This document shows, one piece after another, positions 18,430 through 27,667 of a stretch of DNA of 64,000 bases. Positions within the stretch are counted from its first letter, which is position 1, and the number at the start of each line of letters is the position of its first letter. The notes beneath the pieces are model-generated. The model was not told the DNA's origin. It worked only from the letters and a program-made list of their open reading frames with translations, and searched no databases. The translations under genes were made by a program, and so were the position numbers. This DNA is from Maricaulis sp034659015 (GTDB taxonomy: Bacteria > Pseudomonadota > Alphaproteobacteria > Caulobacterales > Maricaulaceae), in NCBI GenBank assembly GCA_034659015.1, contig JAYEGL010000012.1, positions 1 through 64,000 on the forward strand. Reading direction: 5' to 3'.

Positions 18430-18758
18430 CGACATACCCTTCATCCAGTTCTTGGTTCCGGACGCTGCCCGGGATCTTCCCCGTGTTCGAACGTCCCTTC
18501 ATTTCGTGCGGACCATTCCTGCCCGACGAGAACGAATATGACCGAAACCGGTTGCCAAACGCTTAAGTGCGATTCGTTTTTCGAGAGGCGGATCGAAAAA
18601 TATGAATCAACAAAATCAGCGTGTTACCGAAATTCAATTTGAAGATTTGGTTACCTGTGCCAAAACGCGACAGATGCCGCACGGATTTTTCGTAAACATC
18701 GTCCTAACGGGACGCGGACAATTCGAACCTTCTGCACCGGACAGGCCGGGCCCGCCCC
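18430..18758. other. Intergenic spacer, no gene seen
   Basis: About 330 bases between the TonB-C gene and the divergent Ldh gene, noticeably AT-richer in its second half. A short open frame from 18602 runs into the Ldh gene and has no ribosome site or recognisable product, so it is not called. The spacer should hold both promoters, but no clear -35/-10 pair stands out. Confidence 0.5.
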
Positions 18759-19826
18759 ATGCACACCACCGATCGCCGTATTGATGCCGACGCGTTGCGC
18801 GGCTTCCTGCACGCCGTGCTGACGTCCGCGGGCGCGCGCGAGACCGACGCGGCCGGCGTTGCCGCCCATCTCGCCGACGCCAATCTGAAGGGCCATGACA
18901 GCCACGGCGCCGGTCTTCTGCCGGTCTATCTGCGCCATATCCGCAAGGACCTCGTCCGGCTGGATGCGGAAGACCGGATCGTCAGGGAAACCGGCGTCCT
19001 GTTGCAGGTGGATGCCGGAGGCGGCTGGGGTGCGCCCGCCGGTTTCCGCCTGATCGACCGGGCCGCCGCGAAGGCCCGCGAACACGGGCTGGCCGCCGCC
19101 ACGATCGGACATGTCCACCATCTCGGCCGGATCGGGGCCTATGGCGAACGCGCCGCCGAAGCCGGGCTGGCCTCGGTCCATTTCGTCAATGTGACCGATC
19201 ATGCACCGCTGGTTGCCCCCTTTCGCGGCTCCGATGCGCGCTTCGGCACCAATCCGGTCTGCATCGCCTTCCCGCCGACCGCTGCACGGCCGGCCTTCGT
19301 GCACGACATGGCGACCAGCCGCATCGCACTGGGCAAGGTACGCGTGGCGGCCAACAAGGGCATGACCATTCCCGAGGGAAGCCTGATCGACGAGACGGGC
19401 CGGCCGACCACGGATCCGTCGGGCATGGCCGGATTCGAACTCAAGGGCGCGCTGACGCCCATGGGCCGGCACAAGGGTTATGGCCTGGCTTTCGCCTGCG
19501 AACTGCTGGCCGGTGTGCTCTCCGGAGCCGGCACCATACAGCCCGGCCATGAGCGCCGCGGCGGGCTGCAGAATTCCATGCTGTCGATCCTGATCGATCC
19601 GGCCGCCTTCGGCGACAGGGACTGGATGGAAAAGGAGATCGATGCGCTGGCCGACTATGCGCTCGGCTCGCCGCCGATGGACTGGGACAGCCCGGTTCTC
19701 TATCCCGGCGATCCGGAACGCGCCGCGGCCGGCAAGCGGGAACGCGAGGGCATTCCCATGGACGAGACGACGATCGACCAGCTCAACAAGGCCGCCGAGA
19801 CCGCCGGCTGCGCGGAGCGGCTCTAG
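18759..19826 (+). CDS. Ldh family oxidoreductase (malate/L-lactate dehydrogenase-like)
   Basis: A 355-residue NAD(P)-dependent oxidoreductase of the MDH2/LDH2 superfamily, which reduces 2-oxoacids or related imines such as ureidoglycolate, delta-1-piperideine-2-carboxylate or 2,3-diketogulonate. Signatures: LKGHDSHGAGLLPVYL (43-58), ATIGHVHHLGRIGAYGERAAE, GTNPVCIAFP and GHKGYGLAF-type MGRHKGYGLAFACELLAG. Substrate cannot be read from the sequence. Convergent with the thioesterase gene, whose stop lies three bases away. Confidence 0.9.
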   Translation: MHTTDRRIDADALRGFLHAVLTSAGARETDAAGVAAHLADANLKGHDSHGAGLLPVYLRHIRKDLVRLDAEDRIVRETGVLLQVDAGGGWGAPAGFRLIDRAAAKAREHGLAAATIGHVHHLGRIGAYGERAAEAGLASVHFVNVTDHAPLVAPFRGSDARFGTNPVCIAFPPTAARPAFVHDMATSRIALGKVRVAANKGMTIPEGSLIDETGRPTTDPSGMAGFELKGALTPMGRHKGYGLAFACELLAGVLSGAGTIQPGHERRGGLQNSMLSILIDPAAFGDRDWMEKEIDALADYALGSPPMDWDSPVLYPGDPERAAAGKREREGIPMDETTIDQLNKAAETAGCAERL

Positions 19827-19829
19827 CGT

Positions 19830-20324
19830 CTAGCTCCGCTCCAGCCCGTGCAGGGCAAACGTGTCGAGAATGCCCTCGCCGATCCGTTTCGGACGGCGTG
19901 TCGCCCGGTCGATCAGGCACCACTCCGTTGTCGCCCGCGCCGAGAAGCGTTTCGCCCCGGGCTTTCGGATATCGACATGACGGTCGAAGCGCGGGCCGTG
20001 GATGCGGCCCAGCCAGGTGCGGATCTCGGCAGTCTCGCCGGGCTGGATGGCATCGCGGTATTCGATCGTGTGCTTGAGCGCGATCCAGATATCGTTCTCG
20101 ATCATCTCGGGCGTGGCGACGCGGTGCCAGTGGGTGATGGCGATGTCCTGGACCCAGCGCAGATAGACGACATTGTTCACATGGCCCAGCTCGTCGATAT
20201 CGCCCGCACCGGGCACCACACGGCGCACCAGCGCCGTTTCGAAGCTGACACAGCCCAGCCCCTCGCCGTCCACGGCCTGGTCCGGACCGATCACCCCGGC
20301 CAGGGAAATCGTGCTGTCGTCCAT
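19830..20324 (-). CDS. Acyl-CoA thioesterase, hotdog fold (4HBT)
   Basis: A 164-residue hotdog-fold thioesterase of the 4HBT/YbgC group. The active-site region DIDELGHVNNVVYLRWVQD carries the expected Asp/His/Asn arrangement and is followed by IEYRDAIQPGETAEIRTWLG, typical of the fold. It probably hydrolyses an acyl-CoA of unknown chain. It is transcribed away from the lpd side and convergent with the Ldh gene. Confidence 0.88.
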   Translation of the reverse strand: MDDSTISLAGVIGPDQAVDGEGLGCVSFETALVRRVVPGAGDIDELGHVNNVVYLRWVQDIAITHWHRVATPEMIENDIWIALKHTIEYRDAIQPGETAEIRTWLGRIHGPRFDRHVDIRKPGAKRFSARATTEWCLIDRATRRPKRIGEGILDTFALHGLERS

Positions 20325-20467
20325 CGCGCTCTCCTTCGCAGGTGCACAATATATGGAACAGCACGCCGGGGGTGAAGGGGCGTGCGTGGCTCTATGGCGG
20401 ATGGGGGCATTTCAGAATTGTTGGCCGGGGCATGCGCGGCGCTGCCCGGCCGGACGCACAAGACACC

Positions 20468-20715
20468 GTCACCCCGGCGAAAGCCGGGACCCGGATCGTG
20501 GCACGCGGGGGCGATATCCGCCCCCTGCCATACTCATCAGCGGTTTCCGGGACGGGAGGCACGAGCTCGTCGGGGGTCCCGGTGTTTCAAATACAAGCGC
20601 GTTTTTCCCGGAAGCGCGCAGCGCTATCCGGGATCGACGAGTGGAGACGGCGAGCGCGGCCTCGGGACAGTGGATCCCGGATCTTCAGCCTGCTTGCGCA
20701 GGCTTCCGTCCGGGA
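20468..20715. repeat. Composite intergenic palindromic repeat
   Basis: The 424-base spacer between the thioesterase and lpd holds no gene but several hairpins: CCCGGC-GAAA-GCCGGG at 20473-20488, and a nested structure TCCCGG (20675-20680) ... CCGGGA (20710-20715) enclosing AGCCTGC-TTGC-GCAGGCT (20687-20704). Between them lies another CCCGG/CCGGG-containing stretch near 20610-20635. This GTCACCCCGGCGAAAGCCGG type of repeat is widespread in alphaproteobacterial intergenic DNA. Confidence 0.7.
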
Positions 20716-20748
20716 AAAAGGGTGGGGTGGGAAAGGGAGCGCCAGCCC

Positions 20749-22176
20749 CTATTTCGGTGCGGAAATATGGATCGGGTGCCCCAGCGCGGTCAGCGCCGCC
20801 TCGGCGAAGCCTTCGGTGAGCGTGGGGTGGACGTGGATCGTGCCGGCGATGTCTTCCAGGCGCGCGCCCATCTCGACCGCCAGGGCGAACTCGCCCGACA
20901 GTTCGGAAACATGCGTGCCCACGGCGTGGATGCCCAGGATGACATGATCGTCCTTGCGCGCCGTGACGCGGACGAAACCGCCATCCGTGCCGGCATCCAT
21001 GGAGAGATAGCGGCCCGAGGCGGCCAGCGGGAACTTGCCGGTGATGACCTCCTCGCCCTTCTCCTTCGCCTCGTCCGGCGTCAGCCCGACGCCGACCACT
21101 TCCGGCTCGGTGAAGCAGACCGCGGCGATGGCGACCGGATCGTGGACCCGGCGGTGACCGGCGATGATCTCGGCGACCATCTCGCCCTGGGCGGTGGCCT
21201 TGTGGGCCAGCAGCGGCTCGCCGATCACGTCGCCGATGGCGTAGACGCCGCGCATGCCGGTGCGGCACTGGGCATCGGCCTTGATGAAATGGCCGTCCAT
21301 GTCGAGACCCATATTCTCCAGGCCCCAGCCTTCCAGGCAGGCCTTGCGGCCGACGGCGACGAGCACCTTGTCGGCCTTGATCTCGTGGGTCTCGCCCTTG
21401 GCGTCCTCGTATTCCAAGACGGCCTTGCCGCCCTTCTTCTCGGTCACGCCCTTGGCCTTGCAGGACAGGTGGACATCCACCTTGTGCTTCTTGAGCCATT
21501 GCGTGATCGGGCGGGTGATCTCCTTGTCGTAGAGCGGCAGGATGCGGTCCAGCGCCTCGATGAAGGTGACCTTCGTGCCCAGCTTGCGATAGGCAATGCC
21601 CAGCTCCAGGCCGATATAGCCCGCGCCGACCACGACCAGCTCGTCCGGGCGCTTCTTGAGATCCAGCGCCTCGGTCGACCCGATCACCGACTTGCCGAAG
21701 GGCATGAAGGGCAGTTCCACTTCCACCGAGCCGGTCGCCAGGATCACGTTTTCCGCGGTGATCTCGACCTGCTCGCCATCCTCCTGCGTGACGACGCAGG
21801 TCTTGGCATTGGAGAATTCCGCCCAGCCGGCAATGTGCTCGGCACCGGCCGCCTTGATCAGCTGCGCCACGCCGCCGGTCAGCTTGGAGACGATGCCGTC
21901 CTTCCAGCCCACCAGCTTGCCCATGTCCAGCTTGGGCTCTTCGGACAGCGAGATGCCGAACCGGTCGCCCTTGGCGGCCTCGGCCATGTGCTCGAACTCG
22001 GTCGCCGCATGGATCATCGCCTTGGACGGGATGCAGCCGCGATTGAGGCAGGTGCCGCCCAGCCCGTGCTTGTCGACGATGATCGTGTCCAGACCGAGCT
22101 GGCCGGCGCGGATCGCGGCCGGGTAACCGCCCGGGCCACCACCGACAACGAGGACTTGGCAGGTACGTGTCTTCAT
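20749..22176 (-). CDS. lpd: Dihydrolipoyl dehydrogenase (E3)
   Basis: FAD-dependent enzyme that reoxidises lipoamide of 2-oxoacid dehydrogenase complexes. The 475-residue protein has the FAD-binding VVGGGPGGYPAAIRAGQLG, the redox disulfide GGTCLNRGCIPSK (C43 and C48), a second dinucleotide fold around VVGAGYIGLELG, and the C-terminal active-site HVHPTLTEGFAEA. The ATG at 22176 has a GGGAG ribosome site. Its proximity to the branched-chain E1/E2 genes suggests it is their dedicated E3, although an aldehyde dehydrogenase on the opposite strand lies between them. Confidence 0.95.
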   Translation of the reverse strand: MKTRTCQVLVVGGGPGGYPAAIRAGQLGLDTIIVDKHGLGGTCLNRGCIPSKAMIHAATEFEHMAEAAKGDRFGISLSEEPKLDMGKLVGWKDGIVSKLTGGVAQLIKAAGAEHIAGWAEFSNAKTCVVTQEDGEQVEITAENVILATGSVEVELPFMPFGKSVIGSTEALDLKKRPDELVVVGAGYIGLELGIAYRKLGTKVTFIEALDRILPLYDKEITRPITQWLKKHKVDVHLSCKAKGVTEKKGGKAVLEYEDAKGETHEIKADKVLVAVGRKACLEGWGLENMGLDMDGHFIKADAQCRTGMRGVYAIGDVIGEPLLAHKATAQGEMVAEIIAGHRRVHDPVAIAAVCFTEPEVVGVGLTPDEAKEKGEEVITGKFPLAASGRYLSMDAGTDGGFVRVTARKDDHVILGIHAVGTHVSELSGEFALAVEMGARLEDIAGTIHVHPTLTEGFAEAALTALGHPIHISAPK

Positions 22177-22395
22177 GACGGGCTCCCGTGAAATGATGCG
22201 GCATGAAATCCGCTTATCGGGTCCGGATTTACCGTGCCCATGGTCACAGGGAAAGGGGATGACTGCCAAGCACCGGCGGATTTCCGTCCGCACTGTGACG
22301 CGCCCCTTTCATTTTCGCCCGGCAGGGTCCATCTGCTGTTGTATTACTCAGACAATTACGGCATGAAACCCGCAACGCATCAGAGAGGAAAGACC

Positions 22396-23901
22396 ATGAT
22401 CCAAGGCAAGCACCTGATCGCCGGCGAATGGGTGGGCAGCGGCACGACCTTCTCCTCCGAACCGGCTCACGGGCCCGCACATGAATTCGCGTCGGGCACG
22501 CCGGACCTCGTCGACCGGGCCTGCCGGGCCGCCGAAGACGCGTTCTGGCACTATGGCTATTCCACGCGCGAGGAACGGGCGAAGTTCCTCAACGCCATCG
22601 CCGACGAGATCGATGCGCGCGGCGAGGCGATCACCGAGATCGGCACCCAGGAGACCGGCCTGCCGGAGGCCCGCCTCAATGGCGAACGCGGCCGCACGGT
22701 GGGCCAGCTGCGCCTCTTCGCCGACCATATCCTCAAGGGCGAGTATCTCGACCGGCGGCATGACGCGGCGATGCCGGACCGCGAGCCCCTGCCCCGTCCG
22801 GACCTGAAAATGGTGCAGCGCCCGATCGGCCCGGTCGCCGTATTCGGCGCCTCCAACTTCCCGCTCGCCTTTTCCACCGCCGGCGGCGACACGGCTTCCG
22901 CGCTGGCCGCCGGCTGTCCCGTGGTGGTGAAGGGGCATGGCGCCCATCCCGGCACGGGCGAAATCGTCGCCCAGGCCATCGAAGCGGCGATCAAGCGCTG
23001 CAACATGCCCGCCGGCGTGTTCAGCCTCGTCCAGGGCGGCGACCGCGCCGTCGGCCAGGCCCTGGTGGAGCATCCGCTGATCAAGGCGGTCGGCTTCACC
23101 GGCTCGCTCGCCGGCGGCCGGGCGCTCTACGACCTGTGCGCACAGCGCCCCGAACCCATCCCCTTCTTCGGCGAGCTGGGCTCGGTCAATCCGATATTCC
23201 TCCTGCCCGAAGCCATGAAGGCCCGCGCGGCCGAGATCGGCACCGGCTGGGCCGGCTCGCTGACCATGGGCGCCGGCCAGTTCTGCACCAATCCGGGCAT
23301 TGCCGTGGCGATCGAGGGATCCGAAGCCGACGCTTTCGTCGAGGCCGCCGCCGCTGCCCTGAAGGAGAGCGGCCCGCAAACCATGCTGACCGACGGCATC
23401 GCCGGGGCCTATTGCAAGGGTTTCGAGACCTTCCGCAAACAGAAGGGCGTCACCGAGGTCGTCGCCTCCACGCCGGAAGGCCGCACGGCCACGCCGCACC
23501 TCTACACCGTCTCGGCGAAGGACTGGATGGGCAATGAGGCGCTGGGCGAAGAGGTCTTCGGACCGCTGGGTCTGGTGGTGAAAGTCGCCGATCTCGACGA
23601 AATGCAGGCGGTCGCGCTGTCCCTGGAAGGCCAGCTGACCACGACGCTGCACATGGACAAAGGCGACACGGATACCGGCCGCAGGCTGATGCCGGTGCTG
23701 GAACGCAAGGCCGGCCGCGTTCTCGTCAACGGCTTCCCGACCGGTGTCGAGGTCTGCGACTCCATGGTGCATGGCGGCCCCTACCCGGCCTCCACTAATT
23801 TCGGCGCGACCTCGGTCGGTACGCTGGCCATCCGCCGCTTCCTGCGGCCCGTCTGCTACCAGAACATGCCGGATGCGCTGCTGCCGGGGGATCTGCAGTA
23901 G
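22396..23901 (+). CDS. NAD(P)-dependent aldehyde dehydrogenase, 2-oxoglutarate semialdehyde (2,5-dioxovalerate) type
   Basis: A 501-residue aldehyde dehydrogenase. The catalytic glutamate E260 lies in FFGELGSVNP and the nucleophile C297 in GAGQFCTNPG; the cofactor region reads FGASNFPLAFSTAGGD. The GAGQFCTNPG context and the N-terminus KHLIAGEWVGS place it in the ketoglutarate semialdehyde dehydrogenase group, which completes pentose, hexarate or hydroxyproline oxidation to 2-oxoglutarate. The ATG at 22396 has a GAGAGGAAAG ribosome site. Divergent from lpd and followed by a shared terminator with bkdB. Confidence 0.88.
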   Translation: MIQGKHLIAGEWVGSGTTFSSEPAHGPAHEFASGTPDLVDRACRAAEDAFWHYGYSTREERAKFLNAIADEIDARGEAITEIGTQETGLPEARLNGERGRTVGQLRLFADHILKGEYLDRRHDAAMPDREPLPRPDLKMVQRPIGPVAVFGASNFPLAFSTAGGDTASALAAGCPVVVKGHGAHPGTGEIVAQAIEAAIKRCNMPAGVFSLVQGGDRAVGQALVEHPLIKAVGFTGSLAGGRALYDLCAQRPEPIPFFGELGSVNPIFLLPEAMKARAAEIGTGWAGSLTMGAGQFCTNPGIAVAIEGSEADAFVEAAAAALKESGPQTMLTDGIAGAYCKGFETFRKQKGVTEVVASTPEGRTATPHLYTVSAKDWMGNEALGEEVFGPLGLVVKVADLDEMQAVALSLEGQLTTTLHMDKGDTDTGRRLMPVLERKAGRVLVNGFPTGVEVCDSMVHGGPYPASTNFGATSVGTLAIRRFLRPVCYQNMPDALLPGDLQ

Positions 23902-23924
23902 GCAGGCTGCGTCCGCACGACACG

Positions 23925-23958
23925 AAAAAGGCGCTGACCCGGGTCAGCGCCTTTTTTT
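23925..23958. terminator. Bidirectional rho-independent terminator
   Basis: A perfect inverted repeat GGCGCTGACCC / GGGTCAGCGCC with no loop base between, flanked by AAAAA on the left and TTTTTTT on the right. It serves the aldehyde dehydrogenase gene (plus) and the bkd operon (minus), which converge here. Confidence 0.92.
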
Positions 23959-23973
23959 GTCCGTCGGACAGGC

Positions 23974-25233
23974 TCACATGAACAGCGTCGCCGGATTCTC
24001 CAGATAGCCCTTCACGCGCTGGATCAGCATGGCGGCGTCATAGCCGTCGACGATGCGGTGATCGAAGCAGGAGGACAGGTTCATGATCTTGCGCGGCACG
24101 ACCTGGCCGTCGGCATCGTAGCGCGGCAGGGTCTGCATCTTGTTGACGCCGATGATGGCGGTTTCCGGCGCGTTCAGGATGGGCGTGGTGACCAGGCCGC
24201 CGATGGCCCCCAGCGACGTGATGGTGATGGTGGAGCCGGACAGCTCTTCCTTGGTCGCCTTGCCTTCCTTGGCCGCCGTGCCCAGGCGCGAAAGCTCCGA
24301 GGCGATCTGCCAGATGTCCAGGCTTTCCGCGTGCTTGATCACCGGCACCATCAGCCCGTTCGGCGTCGCCGCAGCGATCCCGCAATGGATGGCGTCATAC
24401 TTGGTGAGCACCATGTTCTCGCCGTCGAAATGGGCATTGGCCTGCGGCGTCGACGGCAGGGAGCGCGCCAGCGCCATGACGAGGAAGGGGATGAAGGTCA
24501 GCTTGGGCTGATCGTCCTTGCGCGTGGCGTTGAGATGGCCCCGCAGCTCCTCCAGCGCCGTCACGTCCAACTCCTCGACATAGGCAATGTCCGGGATGGT
24601 GCGCTGGGCATGGGACATATTGTCGGAGATGCGCCGGCGCAGACCGATCAACTTCTCCTCGGTCACGCCCGTCTGCGGCGCGCGCAGAGCCGTGCCCGCC
24701 CCGCCGGACTTGGCCGCCAGACGCCCGCCGGCCTTGATGAAATCGTCCAGGTCCTCGTGCGTGATCCGGCCGGCCGGACCGGTGCCGGGCACCATGGCCA
24801 GGTCGATATCCTTGTCCAGCGCCCGCTTGCGCACCGCCGGACTGGCCAGCGGGCGTTCGCCGCTCATGCGCGCAGCGACAGAGGGCGCATCGGCGGCCGG
24901 CTCCGGCTCGACGGGCTTTTTCGGCTGCGGCCGGGCCGGTTCTTCCGGCTCCGGCGCAGCGGCTTCCGCCTCGCCCTCGTCCGGCACGGCGCCGTCCACA
25001 TCGATGAACATGATCTCGGTGCCGACGGCGATCACATCGCCCGGCTCGCCGACGAGCTTCTTCACCTTGCCGTTCACGGCGCAGGGAATTTCCACCGTCG
25101 CCTTGTCGGTCATCACGTCGAGCACGTGCTGATCCTCGGCGACCGTGTCGCCTTCCTTGACGTGCCATTCGACGATCTCGGCCTCGACGATCCCTTCGCC
25201 GACATCGGGCATCTTGTAGCGGTATTCGCTCAT
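23974..25233 (-). CDS. bkdB: Branched-chain 2-oxoacid dehydrogenase E2 (dihydrolipoyl acyltransferase)
   Basis: A 419-residue E2 component that transfers the acyl group from E1 to CoA. One lipoyl domain (1-80) carries the lipoylated K44 in MTDKATVEIP. An Ala/Pro/Glu linker leads to a peripheral subunit-binding domain (about 125-165, ASPAVRKRALDKDIDLAMVP), and the catalytic domain ends with H392 and D396 in FDHRIVDGYD. TDKA is the sequence typical of branched-chain rather than pyruvate E2. Third gene of the bkd operon, one base after bkdA2. Confidence 0.94.
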   Translation of the reverse strand: MSEYRYKMPDVGEGIVEAEIVEWHVKEGDTVAEDQHVLDVMTDKATVEIPCAVNGKVKKLVGEPGDVIAVGTEIMFIDVDGAVPDEGEAEAAAPEPEEPARPQPKKPVEPEPAADAPSVAARMSGERPLASPAVRKRALDKDIDLAMVPGTGPAGRITHEDLDDFIKAGGRLAAKSGGAGTALRAPQTGVTEEKLIGLRRRISDNMSHAQRTIPDIAYVEELDVTALEELRGHLNATRKDDQPKLTFIPFLVMALARSLPSTPQANAHFDGENMVLTKYDAIHCGIAAATPNGLMVPVIKHAESLDIWQIASELSRLGTAAKEGKATKEELSGSTITITSLGAIGGLVTTPILNAPETAIIGVNKMQTLPRYDADGQVVPRKIMNLSSCFDHRIVDGYDAAMLIQRVKGYLENPATLFM

Positions 25234-25234
25234 C

Positions 25235-26248
25235 TTAAGCCTCCAGAACGGCGTTCATCGCATGGATGAAACGCTCGGGACCCGGGAAGTAGGACCATTC
25301 ATGCGCATGCGGGTAAGGCGTGTCCCAGCCGGTGACGCGCTGGATCGGCGCCTCCAGGGCATAGAAGCACTCCTCCTGCACCTGGGCGGCCAGCTCGGCG
25401 GCGAAGCCGGAGGTGCGCGGCGCTTCCTGGGAAACGATACAGCGGCCCGTCTTGTTGACCGAGCGCGCGATCGTCTCGATGTCGTAGGGCGCCAGCGTCT
25501 TCAGGTCGATCACCTCGGCATCCACGCCCGCCTTCTCGGCCGCGGCCTGGGCGACCAGGACCAGCGTGCCATAGGCGAGGATGGTGACGTCATGGCCTTC
25601 GCGCACGACTTCCGCCTTGCCCAGCGGGACGGTGTAGTGCTCTTCGGGAACCTCGCCCTTGGGGTGCTTGCCCCAGGAACTCAGCGCCCCGCCGGAATGG
25701 CCCTCGAAGGGGCCGTTATAGAGGCGTTTCGGCTCGAAGAAGATCACCGGATCGGGGCTTTCGATGGCCGAGATCAGGAGGCCCTTGGCGTCGTAGGGGT
25801 TGGACGGCATCACCACCTGCACGCCGGGAATGTGCGTGAAGAAGGCTTCCGGGCTCATCGAGTGGGTCTGACCGCCGCGAATGCCGCCACCGCAGGGCGT
25901 GCGGATGGTGACGGGCACGGTGAACTGGCCGGCCGAACGGTAGCGGATGCGCGACAGTTCGGAGACGATCTGGTCAAGCCCGGGGAAGATGTAGTCGGCG
26001 AACTGGATCTCGGCGACGGGCTTCAGGCCCCGCGCGGCCATGCCGATCGCCATGGCGACGATGGCGGCCTCGTTGATCGGCGTGTCGAAGCAGCGGTCGA
26101 GCCCGTACTTCTTCTGCAGGTTGGCGGTCACCCGGAACACGCCGCCGAAATAGCCCGAATCCTCGCCGAAGGCGACGACGTCCGGATCGCGGTCCATCGT
26201 CACGTCCATGGCCGAGTTGAGGGCCTGGATCATGTTCATCTTGGCCAT
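25235..26248 (-). CDS. bkdA2: Branched-chain 2-oxoacid dehydrogenase E1 beta subunit
   Basis: A 337-residue transketolase-like E1 beta subunit. Family features: MIQALNSAMDVTMDRDPDVV, GEDSGYFGGVFRVT, EAAIVAMAIGMAARGLKPVAE and SQEAPRTSGFAAELAAQVQE near the C-terminal domain. With the alpha subunit it forms the thiamine diphosphate-dependent enzyme that decarboxylates 2-oxoacids from valine, leucine and isoleucine. It sits between bkdA1 and bkdB with gaps of three and one bases. Confidence 0.94.
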   Translation of the reverse strand: MAKMNMIQALNSAMDVTMDRDPDVVAFGEDSGYFGGVFRVTANLQKKYGLDRCFDTPINEAAIVAMAIGMAARGLKPVAEIQFADYIFPGLDQIVSELSRIRYRSAGQFTVPVTIRTPCGGGIRGGQTHSMSPEAFFTHIPGVQVVMPSNPYDAKGLLISAIESPDPVIFFEPKRLYNGPFEGHSGGALSSWGKHPKGEVPEEHYTVPLGKAEVVREGHDVTILAYGTLVLVAQAAAEKAGVDAEVIDLKTLAPYDIETIARSVNKTGRCIVSQEAPRTSGFAAELAAQVQEECFYALEAPIQRVTGWDTPYPHAHEWSYFPGPERFIHAMNAVLEA

Positions 26249-26251
26249 GTC

Positions 26252-27481
26252 CTAAACCCCCAGATCCTGGCGCTGGCGGCGCAGGCGCCAGTCCTGTTCG
26301 GCATAGACGTCCTCGAAGATCGAATTGACCGGCGAAAGCGGACCGTCATGCAGCGTGCCGTGGGTCTCCGCCTCCTTGTAGGAGGCGATCACCAGCTCGT
26401 TGAGTTCCTTTTCCAGCGCCGTGTGGCGCTCCTCGTCCCACTCGCCCAGGCCGATGAGATGGTTCTTCAGCCGCGCGATCGGATCGCCCAGCGGCCAGGT
26501 CTCGTTCTCGCCCTTGGGGCGGTAGCCGGACGGGTCGTCGGAGGTGGAGTGGGCGTCGGCGCGGTAGGTGAAGCTCTCGATCACCGTGGCACCATGGCCC
26601 TTGCGGGCGCGTTCGGCTGCCCATTTCGTCGCGGCATAGACAGCGAGGAAATCGTTTCCGTCGATGCGCAGCGAGGCGAGGCCGTAACCCAGCCCCTTCA
26701 GGGCGAAGGTCGGCGCCTCGCCGGAGGCGATGCCGTGGAAGGTGGAAATGGCCCACTGGTTGTTGACCACGTTGAGGATGGCCGGCGCCTTGTAGGTCGA
26801 GGCCAGCACCAGCGCGCCGTGGAAATCGCCCTCTGCGGTGGAACCCTCGCCGATCCAGCTCGCCGCGATCTGGTTGTCGCCCTTGTACTGGCAGGCCATC
26901 GCATAACCCACCGCCTGCGGGAATTGCGTCGCCAGATTGCCGGAAATCGAGAAGAAATTTCCTTCGGCCCAGGTGTAGTGCACCGGCAGCTGACGGCCCT
27001 TGAGATTGTCGCGGCTGTTGGAGATGCAGTGGCACATCATGTCGACGATGTCGCGGCCCCGCGCGAACAGGATGCCCTGCTGGCGGTAGGACGGGAAGAC
27101 CATGTCGCCCTTGTCGAGCGCCATCGCCGCAGCGACGGCGACCGCCTCCTCGCCCGTCGACTTCATGTAGAAGCTCATCTTGCCCTGGCGCTGGAGCTTC
27201 AGCATGCGGTCGTCATAGGCCCGCGTGAGCATCATGTGACGCAGACCCTCGCGCAGCACATCCGGCTCGAGCTCGGGATTCCAGTCGCCAACTGCCTGGT
27301 GATTATGGTCCAATACGCCGATCAGGCCGAGGGCGAGATCGCGCGTCTCCATGCCGTCGACGGACGGGTCGGGACGCTTGGCCTCGCCGGCGGGCTGCAG
27401 GTCGAGATGGGAGAAGTCGGGCGTGTCACCGGGCCGGACATGCGGCGCCGGAACGTGGAAACGAGGTTCGTCGTGTGCCAT
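26252..27481 (-). CDS. bkdA1: Branched-chain 2-oxoacid dehydrogenase E1 alpha subunit
   Basis: A 409-residue E1 alpha subunit. The thiamine diphosphate motif is visible as IGEGSTAEGDFHGALVLAS followed by NVVNNQWAIST, and the phosphorylation-loop region as SYRADAHSTSDDPSGYR-like FTYRADAHSTSDDPS. The N-terminal extension (HVPAPHVRPGD) is typical of the bacterial branched-chain type. First gene of the bkdA1-bkdA2-bkdB operon and divergent from an Lrp-family gene that probably regulates it. Confidence 0.94.
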   Translation of the reverse strand: MAHDEPRFHVPAPHVRPGDTPDFSHLDLQPAGEAKRPDPSVDGMETRDLALGLIGVLDHNHQAVGDWNPELEPDVLREGLRHMMLTRAYDDRMLKLQRQGKMSFYMKSTGEEAVAVAAAMALDKGDMVFPSYRQQGILFARGRDIVDMMCHCISNSRDNLKGRQLPVHYTWAEGNFFSISGNLATQFPQAVGYAMACQYKGDNQIAASWIGEGSTAEGDFHGALVLASTYKAPAILNVVNNQWAISTFHGIASGEAPTFALKGLGYGLASLRIDGNDFLAVYAATKWAAERARKGHGATVIESFTYRADAHSTSDDPSGYRPKGENETWPLGDPIARLKNHLIGLGEWDEERHTALEKELNELVIASYKEAETHGTLHDGPLSPVNSIFEDVYAEQDWRLRRQRQDLGV

Positions 27482-27554
27482 GGGCTCTCACTGAACTGGT
27501 GGGGCTCCCCGCCCCGGAAGGCCTCGCGCAGGACAGGCTCGCGAGCGCGAAGGG

Positions 27555-27584
27555 CGTCTAACGCGGATAGACGTGTCTTGTCTA
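27555..27584. promoter_or_regulatory. Inverted repeats between bkdA1 and the Lrp-family gene, candidate operator
   Basis: CGTCTA (27555-27560) and TAGACG (27568-27573) form a 6-bp inverted repeat with seven bases between; a further GTCTA at 27580-27584 pairs with the same TAGAC. The three half-sites are about 12-13 bases apart, in the only divergent spacer of the locus. Binding by the adjacent Lrp-family protein is an inference. Confidence 0.45.
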
Positions 27585-27667
27585 CCATTGGAATGCGGTG
27601 CCATTTCGGGGTTCGCAAGTGCAATATGTTGGATTAATTTCGCAGAAAATGATGGTTTGAGGAAATA

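Noticed and set aside
18602..18784. 60-codon open frame upstream of the Ldh gene
   Set aside because: No ribosome site, overlaps the Ldh start, and its product resembles nothing; composition follows the spacer.
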